NCBI GenBank assembly: GCA_002402175.1
Contig: NVVJ01000005.1
Coordinates: 1-34,692, forward strand
Source: SAR86 cluster bacterium
GTDB lineage: Bacteria; Pseudomonadota; Gammaproteobacteria; Pseudomonadales; Pseudohongiellaceae
DNA: 34,692 nt
Reading direction: 5' to 3'
How positions within the stretch are numbered: the stretch's first letter is position 1; every line of letters begins with the position of its first letter. Both the position numbers and the translations under genes were made by a program. The notes beneath the pieces were generated by a model. It ran no database searches. It saw nothing but the letters and a program-made list of their open reading frames with translations, and was not told the DNA's origin. Below are positions 26,582 through 34,692 of this stretch, piece after piece.

Positions 26582-27805
26582 TCAGCTAATTTTATTCAAC
26601 GTCCATTGAGACTTCATTAACATTGGCCCCACGCCTTTATTGGCTTCCATAGCGAGCAGCTTGCTGAACTTGGTTTCATACCAAAGCAATCCGCTTTTGT
26701 CTGCTAAACCACCTAACGCATAAAACTCACCTACGCGCATTGCGACACTTTTAACAGTGAGCGATACAGTAAACACATCCCCTTTGCTGAAACTGCCAAT
26801 CTCAACCTCGTCGGCGTTGGTAGTAAGAAAGGAGGCAATAGGTTCTTCCGCGGACTTCATAAACGCAAAGCCAAAATGGCCTTGCATATTATCAACCAGA
26901 ACTTCCACTTCCATTTCCAGAACAACATCACTTAGAGGCTTTATTGTAGTCAGCTCCTCACCGCTTAAAGATTTCACTGACAAGGAATTAATCTTGCAGT
27001 CCTGTAATTCGTTCTCGCTTTCAGCCTGGGCGGTAGCCTTTTTATCGCCTGGAATATCTTCTCGTATATTGTTGTAGGTTTTTTTGTTGTTACAGAAAGC
27101 CTCATACATGCCAACAACCTTGTCGCTGTCGCCAATTTCCTGAATCTTGCCTTTGTCCAGCCAAATGGCAATATCACACAGCTCCTGCACGTGAAACATT
27201 GAATGTGAGCAGAACACCATTGTCTTGTGTTGCTCGCGAAACTCATTCATGCGTTGCACGCATTTTTTCTGAAAAGCCATGTCACCAACAGACAGTGCTT
27301 CGTCGATGACAAGAATGTCCGGCCTAACCATGGTTGCAATAGAAAAAGCGAGTCGTACATACATGCCTGATGAATAAGTTTTTACCGGTCGATCGATAAA
27401 GTCCTCGAGTTCTGAAAATTGAATGATGTCGTTTTCAAGCTCGGCAATGTTGTCATCGGGTACACCAAGCAGTGCCGCATTCAGATAAATATTTTTACGC
27501 CCGGTAAATTCAGGGTGAAAACCTGCACCAAGCTCCAGTAGTGCGGCTACTTGCCCACGAATTGCAATGTCACCACTGGTAGGCTGCAAGGTGCCTACTA
27601 AAATTTTAAGCAGAGTAGATTTTCCAGCACCGTTGTCACCAATAATGCCCAGGCTTTTGCCGTCGGGAACGGAAAAAGAAATATCACTAAGCACATGGCA
27701 GATTTCATGTTTTGGCTTGCGCAGGATAACTTCAATCAACCGATCTTGAGGTCGCTTGTAGATTTTAAAATCCTTGCTAAGGTTTTGTACTGATACTCGG
27801 GGCAA
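26582..27805 (-). CDS. wzt: Polysaccharide ABC exporter ATPase, Wzt-like with C-terminal domain
   Basis: ATP-binding subunit of a polysaccharide exporter. The 407-residue protein has an N-terminal nucleotide-binding domain (about 1-245): Walker A GDNGAGKST at 56-64, LGAGFHPEFTGRKNIYLNA (typical of the Wzt/TagH/KpsT branch), signature SSGMYVRLAFS from 145, Walker B ILVIDEALSVGD from 164 and the H-loop CSHS. A linker leads to a beta-rich C-terminal domain (about 265-400) like the Wzt carbohydrate-binding domain that recognises the modified end of O-antigen. The start is TTG at 27805 with AAGGA eight bases upstream; the frame offers no ATG nearby. It follows wzm after 53 bases. Whether cargo is O-antigen, capsule or teichoic-acid-like polymer cannot be told. 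Confidence 0.9.
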   Translation of the reverse strand: MPRVSVQNLSKDFKIYKRPQDRLIEVILRKPKHEICHVLSDISFSVPDGKSLGIIGDNGAGKSTLLKILVGTLQPTSGDIAIRGQVAALLELGAGFHPEFTGRKNIYLNAALLGVPDDNIAELENDIIQFSELEDFIDRPVKTYSSGMYVRLAFSIATMVRPDILVIDEALSVGDMAFQKKCVQRMNEFREQHKTMVFCSHSMFHVQELCDIAIWLDKGKIQEIGDSDKVVGMYEAFCNNKKTYNNIREDIPGDKKATAQAESENELQDCKINSLSVKSLSGEELTTIKPLSDVVLEMEVEVLVDNMQGHFGFAFMKSAEEPIASFLTTNADEVEIGSFSKGDVFTVSLTVKSVAMRVGEFYALGGLADKSGLLWYETKFSKLLAMEANKGVGPMLMKSQWTLNKIS

Positions 27806-27858
27806 GATGTAATCCTTATCTCAATTATCCAATTTTTCTACTATTTAGAGAGCACTAA

Positions 27859-28665
27859 CTACAGAACATCGCCAAAGGCTTGCTTGATCTTCATAAATAC
27901 CCAGCCACCAAAAAAATAACTCAGCAATGAAACCGGGACAATAATCTGTACATTAATCATGGAAACGGTACCTTGTAATATCAACTCTCGATACAGGTTT
28001 ACAAAGCTGTGCATCGGGTTCAGTAAAAACATAGCCTTCACTGTTTCGCTTTCGACCATTGTAATTGGATAAATTATTGGAGTAAGAAAAAACCAGATAG
28101 TAACAACCAAGGCGATAAGCTGCTGTAGGTCTCGAAGAAACACACACAGCGCCGACAAAAGCGCGACCAAACCCAGGGCAAAAAGAAACTGGAAAAAGAA
28201 TATGACCGGCAGCCATAGCCATAACCAATTCAGATAACCCTGGGTAGCCAGGTATAAGAGTAATAAGCCAAAACCGATAGCATGTGTCAGGTAAGGAATA
28301 ACGGTTCCTACTACTGGAATAACCTGAACAGGAAATTTAACTTTGGTAATGAGCGGTGCCTTTTCAATCAATAGCCCAGTTGACCTACTGATAGCATCCG
28401 CAAAAGCAAACCATGGCAAATAACCTATCATCATCCAGATAACGAAGGTTGTTTCGCCGAACCCTTCAACGGCCCGAATTTGAAATATATAACTGAATAC
28501 AAAATAGTAAATTGTTATGTGAATTACTGGCGTTAGAATCAGCCACAGAAATCCACCAATAGAGGCCGTGAATTGCGCGAGAAAATCTTGTTTGGTGAAG
28601 TTATGAAAGAGTCGGTAATTGGTAAAAGGGGTTAACACCCATTCACGAAGCAGTGTAAATAACAT
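27859..28665 (-). CDS. wzm: Polysaccharide ABC exporter permease, Wzm-like
   Basis: Inner-membrane permease of the ABC-2 family, 268 residues with about six transmembrane helices. Near the N-terminus, KQDFLAQFTASIGGFLWLILTPVIHI matches the amphipathic and first helix region of Wzm/TagG proteins (given here in full only as a landmark of residues 25-50). The middle segment FLRDLQQLIALV and LLNPMHSFVNLYRELIL are family hallmarks. It is upstream of the Wzt-like ATPase in one transcription unit. No glycosyltransferase or sugar-nucleotide gene is in the window, so the polymer is made by genes elsewhere. Confidence 0.9.
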   Translation of the reverse strand: MLFTLLREWVLTPFTNYRLFHNFTKQDFLAQFTASIGGFLWLILTPVIHITIYYFVFSYIFQIRAVEGFGETTFVIWMMIGYLPWFAFADAISRSTGLLIEKAPLITKVKFPVQVIPVVGTVIPYLTHAIGFGLLLLYLATQGYLNWLWLWLPVIFFFQFLFALGLVALLSALCVFLRDLQQLIALVVTIWFFLTPIIYPITMVESETVKAMFLLNPMHSFVNLYRELILQGTVSMINVQIIVPVSLLSYFFGGWVFMKIKQAFGDVL

Positions 28666-28812
28666 TCCCGATCCAGTTATAGTGTGATTACAAGCAAGCA
28701 GGCTGTGAATTTAACCATGAATCGCCTAAAAAAACTAAAAAAAACAAGGCCAAGCCCTTATAATTCAAAGCCAACTCATATTCCTTTCGTTTAATTAGGA
28801 AATCGAAACTTC

Positions 28813-29538
28813 ATGCTAAATCCTGAACACAGTCTAATCCCCTACCAGGTTTCAGCCGTACCTGAAGGCCCGTGGCTGGTGTTTGCACCCCATGCCGACG
28901 ATGAGACTTATGGCATGGGTGGCAGCCTGCTTAAAGCCAGTGATGAAGGCGTGGCCACGCATCTGGTTGTGCTGACCGACGGTGCTTTGGGAGGAGACTC
29001 CGAAAACCTTACCGATATTCGCAAGAAAGAGGTGCAGCGTGCGGCTGACGTGCTTGGTATAGCCAGTGTGCAATGCTGGGACGAGCCCGATCGCGGCTTA
29101 AATCAAAGCGAGAAACTACTCAGCAAGGTAGTGCATACAATAGAAGATTTGAAACCTGCTAGCGTTTTTTTCCCAGGGCCGTTGGAAATACACCCCGACC
29201 ATAGAGCTGCTGCTCAACTTATATGGGCAGCACTACAAAGTATGGCGAATGCCGACAAACCGCGGGCATACGCCTATGAGATTAGTGTGCAAAACCCGGT
29301 GAATATATTTATCGACATTACGTCTCAGCGAGAGTGCAAGGAGCAGGCGATGGCTGCATATGCCAGCCAAAACTCCGAGAATAATTATGAAGAGCTGGTG
29401 TTGTCGCTGGATAAGGGGCGTACTTTTTCACTTCCTACAGAGGTAAGCCACGCTGAAGGGTTTTATCATTTTTCTGAAGCTGATCTTGGTTTGTCTTTAC
29501 GGGAAGTGACGCATCGTATTATTGATTTGTATTTTTGA
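28813..29538 (+). CDS. PIG-L family N-acetyl sugar deacetylase
   Basis: Zinc-dependent deacetylase fold of the LmbE/PIG-L family, which removes acetyl groups from N-acetylglucosamine-containing molecules. The 241-residue protein has PHADDE at 26-31 (metal ligands His27 and Asp30, catalytic Asp29), GMGG, VVLTDGALGG, and HPDH at 127-130 (third ligand His130 expected). There is no signal peptide, so it is probably cytoplasmic. It is divergent from the wzm-wzt pair, and such deacetylases are common in polysaccharide gene clusters, so a role in modifying the exported glycan is plausible but unproven. AGGA lies about 13 bases before the ATG, rather far. Confidence 0.88.
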   Translation: MLNPEHSLIPYQVSAVPEGPWLVFAPHADDETYGMGGSLLKASDEGVATHLVVLTDGALGGDSENLTDIRKKEVQRAADVLGIASVQCWDEPDRGLNQSEKLLSKVVHTIEDLKPASVFFPGPLEIHPDHRAAAQLIWAALQSMANADKPRAYAYEISVQNPVNIFIDITSQRECKEQAMAAYASQNSENNYEELVLSLDKGRTFSLPTEVSHAEGFYHFSEADLGLSLREVTHRIIDLYF

Positions 29539-29550
29539 GTGGGGCTATAG

Positions 29551-29606
29551 CGAATAGAATTCGGTCAATTATTAGTTAAGTAGCTAACTTGATTAAAATT
29601 TATTCG
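29551..29606. repeat. Interrupted inverted repeat between PIG-L gene and tolC-like gene
   Basis: Nested complementary arms CGAATA/TATTCG (29551/29601) and TCAA/TTGA with GTTA/TAAC around a six-base loop (29565-29592) form a long interrupted palindrome in the convergent gap. It has no T run on either side, so it could be a weak bidirectional terminator or chance AT-rich pairing. Confidence 0.35.
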
Positions 29607-29638
29607 TTACGACCCCTTTAACGCGCTGTCGGCATTTG

Positions 29639-30994
29639 CTATCTAGTAGGCGCTTCCAGCCAACTTCCAACTTCCAACATATCTTCGGCGCTGAGTATGC
29701 CAGTTTCTTGCTTAAGCAATAATAGATATTTAATGTGTTCATAGCGTGTTTGCTGTAAATCTCGTTGCGCGCGAAATTGATCTCGAAGTGAATTAAGTAC
29801 ATCTACGCTGGTAACCGTGCCAAGCTCAAAACCGCGCTGCATTGCAGTCGCAGAAAGTGTTGCGGATTCTACAAATTTTTCTGCGGCGGCTGTTCGAGTT
29901 TCACTGGACTGAATTTTAAGGTAGGCCGAGCGAACTCGTTCAATGACTTCGCGCTGTACTTGCTGTAATTCATAGTCTGCAATTCTTTGCAGGCTGTGTG
30001 CCTCGCTCACGGCCGCTCTGTTACTTCCTCCGGCATACAGAGGAATAGTAAAATCCAGACCAAAATATGTATTGTCTGATTTTGTGACGAGTGCATTTTC
30101 AAAGCCAACATTTGAATTTTGTTTCTGCAAAACTAGAGATACTTTAGGCATATAGGCGCCACGTTTTTCAGAAATGCGCTCTTCTGCCGCACGCAGAGCA
30201 AACTCTTGTGCAACAATTCTATGATTTTCTTTCAGTGCTTGCTGTACCCAAAAGTTTATGCTGTTTTCAAGCAATGGAATTTCCGCATCTTCTTGCAGAC
30301 GAAACAATAAGCCGGCAGAAATACCAGTAGCCGAGCGCAGTATTTCTCGCTGTACCGCTAGTTCTGTTTCCAATTGTAGTCGCTGCGATTCTACGGAGGC
30401 CATGGCAGCCTGAGCCTGATACAGGTCTGTGATTTGCACTAACTGGCGGTCGTAAAAGCTTTGAATCTGAGCTAACTGATTGCTTACGGCAGTTAATTCA
30501 GCATCGATAGAATCAAGAGCATCTTCTGCCTGCAATACATTAAAATATTTTTCTGCTACAGAGGCCAACAATATTGCCAGCTCGCCAAAGTATTCTGATT
30601 CCAGTTGATCTTCTATAAGACTGGCTTGATTGCGTTGCGAAAATGTTTGCCAGTCGAACAACACTTGCCGCAATTGAAGAGAGTATCTTTCACCTGTAAA
30701 ATTTTGTACTTGAGCAGTAGAGTCGCGCTGATTGTCTGAAAGATTTGCAGTCGCATTAATTTGTGGAAACAATCGACCGAGTGCCCCTCTTTTACGTGCT
30801 GAGCCAATATTCAAACTTTCCTCGGCTATTTTTAGGCGGGGGCTATAATCGATTGCTGCGGTAAAAAAGTCTTCCAGAGTTGAGCCATCGAGTTCAGCAC
30901 CGGAAGCCACTGAAGACCAGATACAGATAAGACTAAAGCCAACTGTAGAAAAAAGAGTGGACAAAACGACCGAAAGATTAAGGTTTTTTTTCAT
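29639..30994 (-). CDS. Type I secretion outer membrane protein, TolC/PrtF family
   Basis: Trimeric outer-membrane channel-tunnel of a type I secretion system. The 451-residue precursor has a signal peptide (about 1-33, cut after SGA) and two homologous outer-membrane efflux (OEP) halves with long coiled-coil helices. Recognisable phrases are SPRLKIAEESLNIGSARKR at the start, FGLDFTIPLYAGGSNRAAV near the middle, and the late ELGTVTSVDVLNSLRDQFRA. It is the third gene of an ABC-adaptor-TolC operon, five bases after the HlyD-like gene, the same order as aprDEF/prtDEF. Confidence 0.92.
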   Translation of the reverse strand: MKKNLNLSVVLSTLFSTVGFSLICIWSSVASGAELDGSTLEDFFTAAIDYSPRLKIAEESLNIGSARKRGALGRLFPQINATANLSDNQRDSTAQVQNFTGERYSLQLRQVLFDWQTFSQRNQASLIEDQLESEYFGELAILLASVAEKYFNVLQAEDALDSIDAELTAVSNQLAQIQSFYDRQLVQITDLYQAQAAMASVESQRLQLETELAVQREILRSATGISAGLLFRLQEDAEIPLLENSINFWVQQALKENHRIVAQEFALRAAEERISEKRGAYMPKVSLVLQKQNSNVGFENALVTKSDNTYFGLDFTIPLYAGGSNRAAVSEAHSLQRIADYELQQVQREVIERVRSAYLKIQSSETRTAAAEKFVESATLSATAMQRGFELGTVTSVDVLNSLRDQFRAQRDLQQTRYEHIKYLLLLKQETGILSAEDMLEVGSWLEAPTR

Positions 30995-30999
30995 AGCCG

Positions 31000-32334
31000 T
31001 TAATCTTCGTTCATGCTGCGTGCCAGTGAGTTTGATAGCGGCTTGTATATATATTGCAAGAATGTACGAGAGCCGCTGTTGATGAACACTTCTGCAGGCA
31101 TGCCTGGAACCAACGAAAGATTACCTAAATCTTCCATTCCCTGAGGGCTCACCTCTATGCGTGCCAAGTAGTAGGACATTCCCGTGAACTCATCAATAAA
31201 GGCATCAGCTGAAAGGCTTAACACACTACCAAAAAGCGTAGGCACAGTTTTACTGCTGAAGGTGGAAAAGCGAATCATTGCTTTCTGCCCTTCGAAGACT
31301 CGATCAATATCCAGTGGTGATACTTTGGCTTCGATAATTAAATCTTCAAATTGCGGAACAATCTCAGCAATTGTTGTAGCTGGCGCTATAACGCCGCTAA
31401 CTGTGTGAAACTGCATGCCATTTACCACGCCATCAACAGGAGCTCTGATTACCGTTCTGGCGACAACATCTTTTAGTGCATTAACTCTTTCCCGGCTATC
31501 TTTTAATCTGGTTTGAGTATCGGCAAGCTGTCCTATTACGTCGTTTCTGAATTCATTTTTTTGTTGCAATATTTGCAATCGAGTTTCCCCAATTTGAATT
31601 TCAGTTGAGGCAATACTGGCCGTCAGCTCCGCCGCTTCCCCTCGAAGAGATTCATGACTACGCTCAGCATTTCTGAGGTGGGTAATATCAGAGAAGCCAT
31701 CGGCAAGCAGAGCCTTCACGTCTTCTAGCTCTTCAAGATAGGAGCCCGCTAGCCGTTCTTTACTAATTTTTAGAGCCTTTTGTCCCAGGACAATAGACTG
31801 TAGCTGCTCGATTCGTTGTTCCAGTACATCTACACTGCCTTTCTGGGCAGTTTTTCGAGCCTGGAATATCTGGTTCTGAGCACTGATTTCGATTGCTGTA
31901 TCAAATTCGCTATTTAGCAATTCGGGTGAGTAAGCTATTGCGTCTAGATTGTCTCGCTCTGCAGTTAAACGCGCCTCAAGTGTAGCTAGTGCTGCGAATG
32001 TTGCATTGGCGATTTCAAGCTGAGCCAGAGGTTGCGTATTATCCAATGTTAACAGCGCTTGTCCTTCAGAGACAAAGTCCCCATTTTTAACGCTTATTTC
32101 ACTAATGATGCCGCCCTCTAAATGCTGCACAATTTTCTTATAGGATTTTACAGTGACAGTTCCTGTGGCGTGAGCGTTACTATCCAGTGGTGCGATTGTG
32201 GCCCAAATCCCAAAAACGCCAAAGATGAGAAACAGCAACACAAGCCCAACCCGCCTAGGGCCATCCATACTGGTCTGGATCTCGGTGAGTGTGTTGACAG
32301 GCAACTGTGCGAGTATGCTTTTTGAATCTATCAC
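31000..32334 (-). CDS. Type I secretion membrane fusion protein, HlyD/PrtE family
   Basis: Periplasmic adaptor linking the ABC protein to the TolC-like channel. It has a short cytoplasmic N-terminus, one transmembrane helix (GLVLLFLIFGVFGIWATIAP), a barrel-sandwich half motif (GGIISEISVKNGDFVSEGQ), a long coiled coil (about 90-280), the second lipoyl half (VIRAPVDGVVNGMQF) and a C-terminal beta-barrel ending near the conserved GMPAEVFI. The preferred start is GTG at 32334 with GGA nine bases upstream, giving 444 residues; a TTG at 32361 is possible but lacks a ribosome binding site. It follows prtD after 94 bases. Confidence 0.92.
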   Translation of the reverse strand: MIDSKSILAQLPVNTLTEIQTSMDGPRRVGLVLLFLIFGVFGIWATIAPLDSNAHATGTVTVKSYKKIVQHLEGGIISEISVKNGDFVSEGQALLTLDNTQPLAQLEIANATFAALATLEARLTAERDNLDAIAYSPELLNSEFDTAIEISAQNQIFQARKTAQKGSVDVLEQRIEQLQSIVLGQKALKISKERLAGSYLEELEDVKALLADGFSDITHLRNAERSHESLRGEAAELTASIASTEIQIGETRLQILQQKNEFRNDVIGQLADTQTRLKDSRERVNALKDVVARTVIRAPVDGVVNGMQFHTVSGVIAPATTIAEIVPQFEDLIIEAKVSPLDIDRVFEGQKAMIRFSTFSSKTVPTLFGSVLSLSADAFIDEFTGMSYYLARIEVSPQGMEDLGNLSLVPGMPAEVFINSGSRTFLQYIYKPLSNSLARSMNED

Positions 32335-32428
32335 AATTATTTGTCCGTTAAGAATGCACAAATAGTTATTTGCGCAGAGACTATCAGAGCTTTTTTCTGA
32401 ATAACTAATTTTACTTTATGTTTGTTAT

Positions 32429-34171
32429 TCATGCCGCATTGTTGCTTGTAGCATCAGACTCACGCTCGGTGTTTGTCTGGGACTGCTCTACCAATTTCGC
32501 CATTACTTGTTCTCGAGGGCCCATCATTAGGGCGACTCCAGCCTTCATTACCAAAATGTTGTCAACACTACCTAAAATCAGCGGTCGATGAGTAATTACA
32601 ATCACCGTGCAGCCTTTTAACTTAACTCGCTGGATACTCTCGACCAACTCTTTTTCACCGTGGTCATCAAGGTTTGAATTCGGCTCGTCCAGAATTAGAA
32701 GGCATGGGTCACCATATAAGGCACGCGCCAATCCAATGCGCTGTCGTTGGCCGCCGGAAAGGATGCCCCCTGCACCGCCAATAACCGTGTCATAACCTTC
32801 TGGCAATCGCAGAATCAAGTCATGTACGCCTGCCAATCTGGCTGCGGCAACAATTTTGTCGGGATCTACCAGGCCAAAACGACATATATTTTCTGACACA
32901 GAACCATCAAACAATTCGATGTCCTGCGGTAGGTAACCCAAATGTGGTCCGAGCTTAACTCTGTCCCATGAAGCAATATCGGCGCCGTCTAAACGCACCT
33001 TGCCGCTAACCGATGGCCAGATTCCTAGCATTGCTCTGGCCAGGCTAGATTTACCCGAGGCACTAGGACCAATAATGCCCAGGGAGTCGCCGGCCCTTAG
33101 GCCCAGAGAAATATTTTTGACCACTGGCACTTTTCCACCAGGCGGTATGACTGACACCTGTTCAACAGTGAGCTCTCCTTTAGGTGGAGGCAGGTCCATG
33201 GTTTTCTCATTGGCTGGAATTTGCTCCAGTAATTGCCCAAGACGATCATACTGCGCTCGAGCAACAGAGAATCCTTTCCAGGTTCCGACCAACAAGTCTA
33301 TAGGTGCGAGGGCACGGCCCAATAAAAGTGAGCCGGCAATCATCATGCCGGGAGAAATTTCCTGCTGTAGCGCAAGTAATGCACCAAGGCCGAGTAGCAT
33401 CGACTGCATAATCATGCGGAAACTTTTGGTCACACTGGTAAGCAAGCCGCCAGCTCGGCTGGCATCGGTTTGTAATCGCAGCACTTCGTCCGAACGTTGT
33501 TCCTGCCGCTTGCGAATATCGGCGGTCATTCCCATCGCTGCGATTACCTCGGCATTTCGCAGGCTACCAATGATCTGGTTTGACACCAGATTTGCCTGGG
33601 AATTAGCGTCTTTTAGACGCTGATTGGTCACTTTTTCGTTTATGTAGGCCAAGATAACCATTACAACCCCGGCGAATATTGCAGCAACGCCAAACCAGGG
33701 ATGAAACAAAAACATAACCCCGACATAAATTGGAAACCAGGGGGCATCAAAAAAGGCAAACAAACCATTGCCGGTTAGAAACTGACGCAGCCCAGTAAGA
33801 TCCGAAATCGGTTGCGAGTTACTAGTCTGCCCGCCTGATAACAGCGCTCTTTTGAAAGTGGCATCGAACACCCGCTCTCGCAGGTCTCTTTCTATGCGGT
33901 TGCTGGCACTGATAAGAATCATCGACCGTACCCATTCAAAACCGCCTATGGCGCTAAGCAAACACAGCAGCAATAAAGTTAACATGGTCAGAGTAGACAT
34001 ACTGCCACTACCAATCACGCGGTCATAAACCTGGAGCATATAAATGACAGGTGCAAGCAATAAAATATTTATCGCGGCACTAAACAAGCCCGCGTAAATA
34101 AAATAGCTCTTAATTGACTTCAGAGCGCTCGACAGCTCCTTGTATTGTGGTTTTTCGTTGCTTGCTGCCAT
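32429..34171 (-). CDS. prtD: Type I secretion ABC transporter, PrtD family
   Basis: Inner-membrane ATPase/permease that drives one-step export of proteins, usually RTX proteases, lipases or S-layer-like proteins. The 580-residue protein has an N-terminal membrane domain (about 20-300, with AINILLLAPVIYMLQVYDRV typical of the PrtD branch) and a nucleotide-binding domain: Walker A GPSASGKSS at 368-376, Q-loop YLPQDIELF, signature LSGGQRQRIGLARAL from 471 and Walker B LLILDEPNSNLD from 491. There is no C39 peptidase-like domain, so cargo should carry an uncleaved C-terminal signal. It is the first gene of the operon and no cargo gene lies in the window. Confidence 0.95.
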   Translation of the reverse strand: MAASNEKPQYKELSSALKSIKSYFIYAGLFSAAINILLLAPVIYMLQVYDRVIGSGSMSTLTMLTLLLLCLLSAIGGFEWVRSMILISASNRIERDLRERVFDATFKRALLSGGQTSNSQPISDLTGLRQFLTGNGLFAFFDAPWFPIYVGVMFLFHPWFGVAAIFAGVVMVILAYINEKVTNQRLKDANSQANLVSNQIIGSLRNAEVIAAMGMTADIRKRQEQRSDEVLRLQTDASRAGGLLTSVTKSFRMIMQSMLLGLGALLALQQEISPGMMIAGSLLLGRALAPIDLLVGTWKGFSVARAQYDRLGQLLEQIPANEKTMDLPPPKGELTVEQVSVIPPGGKVPVVKNISLGLRAGDSLGIIGPSASGKSSLARAMLGIWPSVSGKVRLDGADIASWDRVKLGPHLGYLPQDIELFDGSVSENICRFGLVDPDKIVAAARLAGVHDLILRLPEGYDTVIGGAGGILSGGQRQRIGLARALYGDPCLLILDEPNSNLDDHGEKELVESIQRVKLKGCTVIVITHRPLILGSVDNILVMKAGVALMMGPREQVMAKLVEQSQTNTERESDATSNNAA

Positions 34172-34366
34172 CTTAGTTACTTCGAATTAGTACTCTTGTT
34201 CAATTGAGTTTGGTCTATGTTGATATTGCAGCCGTCGAACAACCGCAGTAATACAACTGTGACGTATAAATGGGTATCGGCAGACATTTTTCAACCCTGA
34301 TTAGCAAAACGAACAATCACCAGCGTGCAATTGAGTTGATTCAGGGCAATATCGTGTTGTAGTAAA

Positions 34367-34692
34367 TTACAGTTCTTTTTTGCCTTCAGCAAAAGCTTTA
34401 AGCGTATTAACGTCTGTTACCAAAAGGAGAGCAGTTCCATCTCGTCGCACTACTTTTTGATTTTGTAGTTTTTGAAACACCCGAGTAACCGTTTCTCGAC
34501 TCACATTTAGCATAATCGCAATTTCCAGATGGGTGGGCGGGTTATCAATCCGGGGTGTTGCTTCATCTTCTTGATGAGCATCGCGAACTAATGACCAGAG
34601 TTGGCAACAAACACGCTGGGAAACATTAGGCAGGCCTAGCAGGGTTCGTTGACTAATCATTTGGCGCATTCTAGTGGCAAGTTTAGTGCCCA
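34367..34692 (-). CDS. Crp/Fnr family transcriptional regulator, C-terminal part (5' end beyond window)
   Basis: The frame is open to the window edge, so the N-terminal sensor domain is missing. The visible 107 residues start in the dimerisation helix (GTKLATRMRQMI). They contain the winged helix-turn-helix of the Crp family: NPPTHLEIAIMLNVSRETV is the helix-turn-helix, with the recognition helix SRETVTRVFQKL. Arg-Glu-x-x-x-Arg is the usual DNA-contact pattern. Whether it senses cAMP, oxygen or something else cannot be judged without the sensor domain. It lies 195 bases upstream of prtD on the same strand and could regulate the type I operon, which is conjecture. Confidence 0.85.
   Translation of the reverse strand, partial: GTKLATRMRQMISQRTLLGLPNVSQRVCCQLWSLVRDAHQEDEATPRIDNPPTHLEIAIMLNVSRETVTRVFQKLQNQKVVRRDGTALLLVTDVNTLKAFAEGKKEL

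Noticed and set aside
33000..33623. 207-codon plus-strand frame antisense to prtD
   Set aside because: It lies fully opposite the PrtD coding region; its Pro/Ser/Arg-rich composition is what an antisense frame gives.
34172..34366. Possible Fnr or Crp box upstream of prtD
   Set aside because: TTGAT followed by four bases and GGCAA, and a lone TGTGA, match only one half-site well; not enough to call a binding site.
1..34692. CRISPR arrays, insertion sequences, prophage, tRNA or rRNA genes, toxin-antitoxin or defence systems
   Set aside because: No regularly spaced repeats, transposase or integrase motifs, cloverleaf-like sequences, or defence gene motifs were seen; nearly all the sequence is accounted for by core and export genes.

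Overview
The window looks like a chromosome segment of an aerobic, probably marine, gammaproteobacterium. The reasons are: (i) the block lysM-like/dprA/tsaC/hemF/aroE running away from def/fmt/rsmB/trkA, which is a well-known gene neighbourhood near the origin in Pseudomonas and relatives; (ii) an engB / cytochrome c4 / dsbA block, also typical of that group; (iii) an A-type heme-copper oxidase and oxygen-dependent HemF; (iv) a type II secretion operon and an AprDEF-like type I exporter. No tRNA, rRNA, CRISPR array, insertion sequence or phage gene was found. The assignment to Gammaproteobacteria is an inference from gene order and protein motifs, not from a database search.

Layout. 2-2758 (+): end of a cytochrome c oxidase operon (subunit I, two different subunit III-type proteins, subunit IV), closed by a bidirectional terminator at 2800-2835. 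2834-8137 (-): housekeeping run lysM-like, dprA, purE, tsaC, hemF, aroE. 8248-13904 (+): def, fmt, rsmB, trkA, trkH, that is N-terminal protein maturation, initiator tRNA formylation, 16S rRNA methylation and potassium uptake. 13950-14591 (-): engB. 14823-16275 (+): di-heme cytochrome c4 and dsbA, each followed by a hairpin terminator. 16647-26558 (+): a ten-gene type II secretion operon in the order L-M-E-F-D-G-H-I-J-K. 26582-28665 (-): a two-gene polysaccharide ABC exporter (Wzt-like ATPase with C-terminal domain, Wzm-like permease). 28813-29538 (+): a PIG-L type deacetylase. 29639-34171 (-): a complete type I secretion channel (PrtD-like ABC protein, HlyD-like adaptor, TolC-like outer membrane protein). 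34367-end (-): C-terminal half of a Crp/Fnr family regulator.

How the genes work together. The second half of the window is an export district: three envelope export machines lie side by side (type II, polysaccharide ABC, type I), and none of their cargo genes is present. DsbA just upstream would form disulfides in periplasmic cargo. The type II operon has some individuality: no gspC, gspN, pilotin or prepilin peptidase gene is present here, and the secretin GspD carries a lipoprotein signal, so it may pilot itself to the outer membrane. A 14-bp tandem repeat interrupts the otherwise tightly packed operon before gspE.

Most of the window is ordinary core genome. I did not find a convincing new system. 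The observations worth checking are the secretin, the missing gspC, the tandem subunit III genes, purE sitting without purK, several short tandem repeats, and one small membrane-protein-like reading frame between cytochrome c4 and dsbA.
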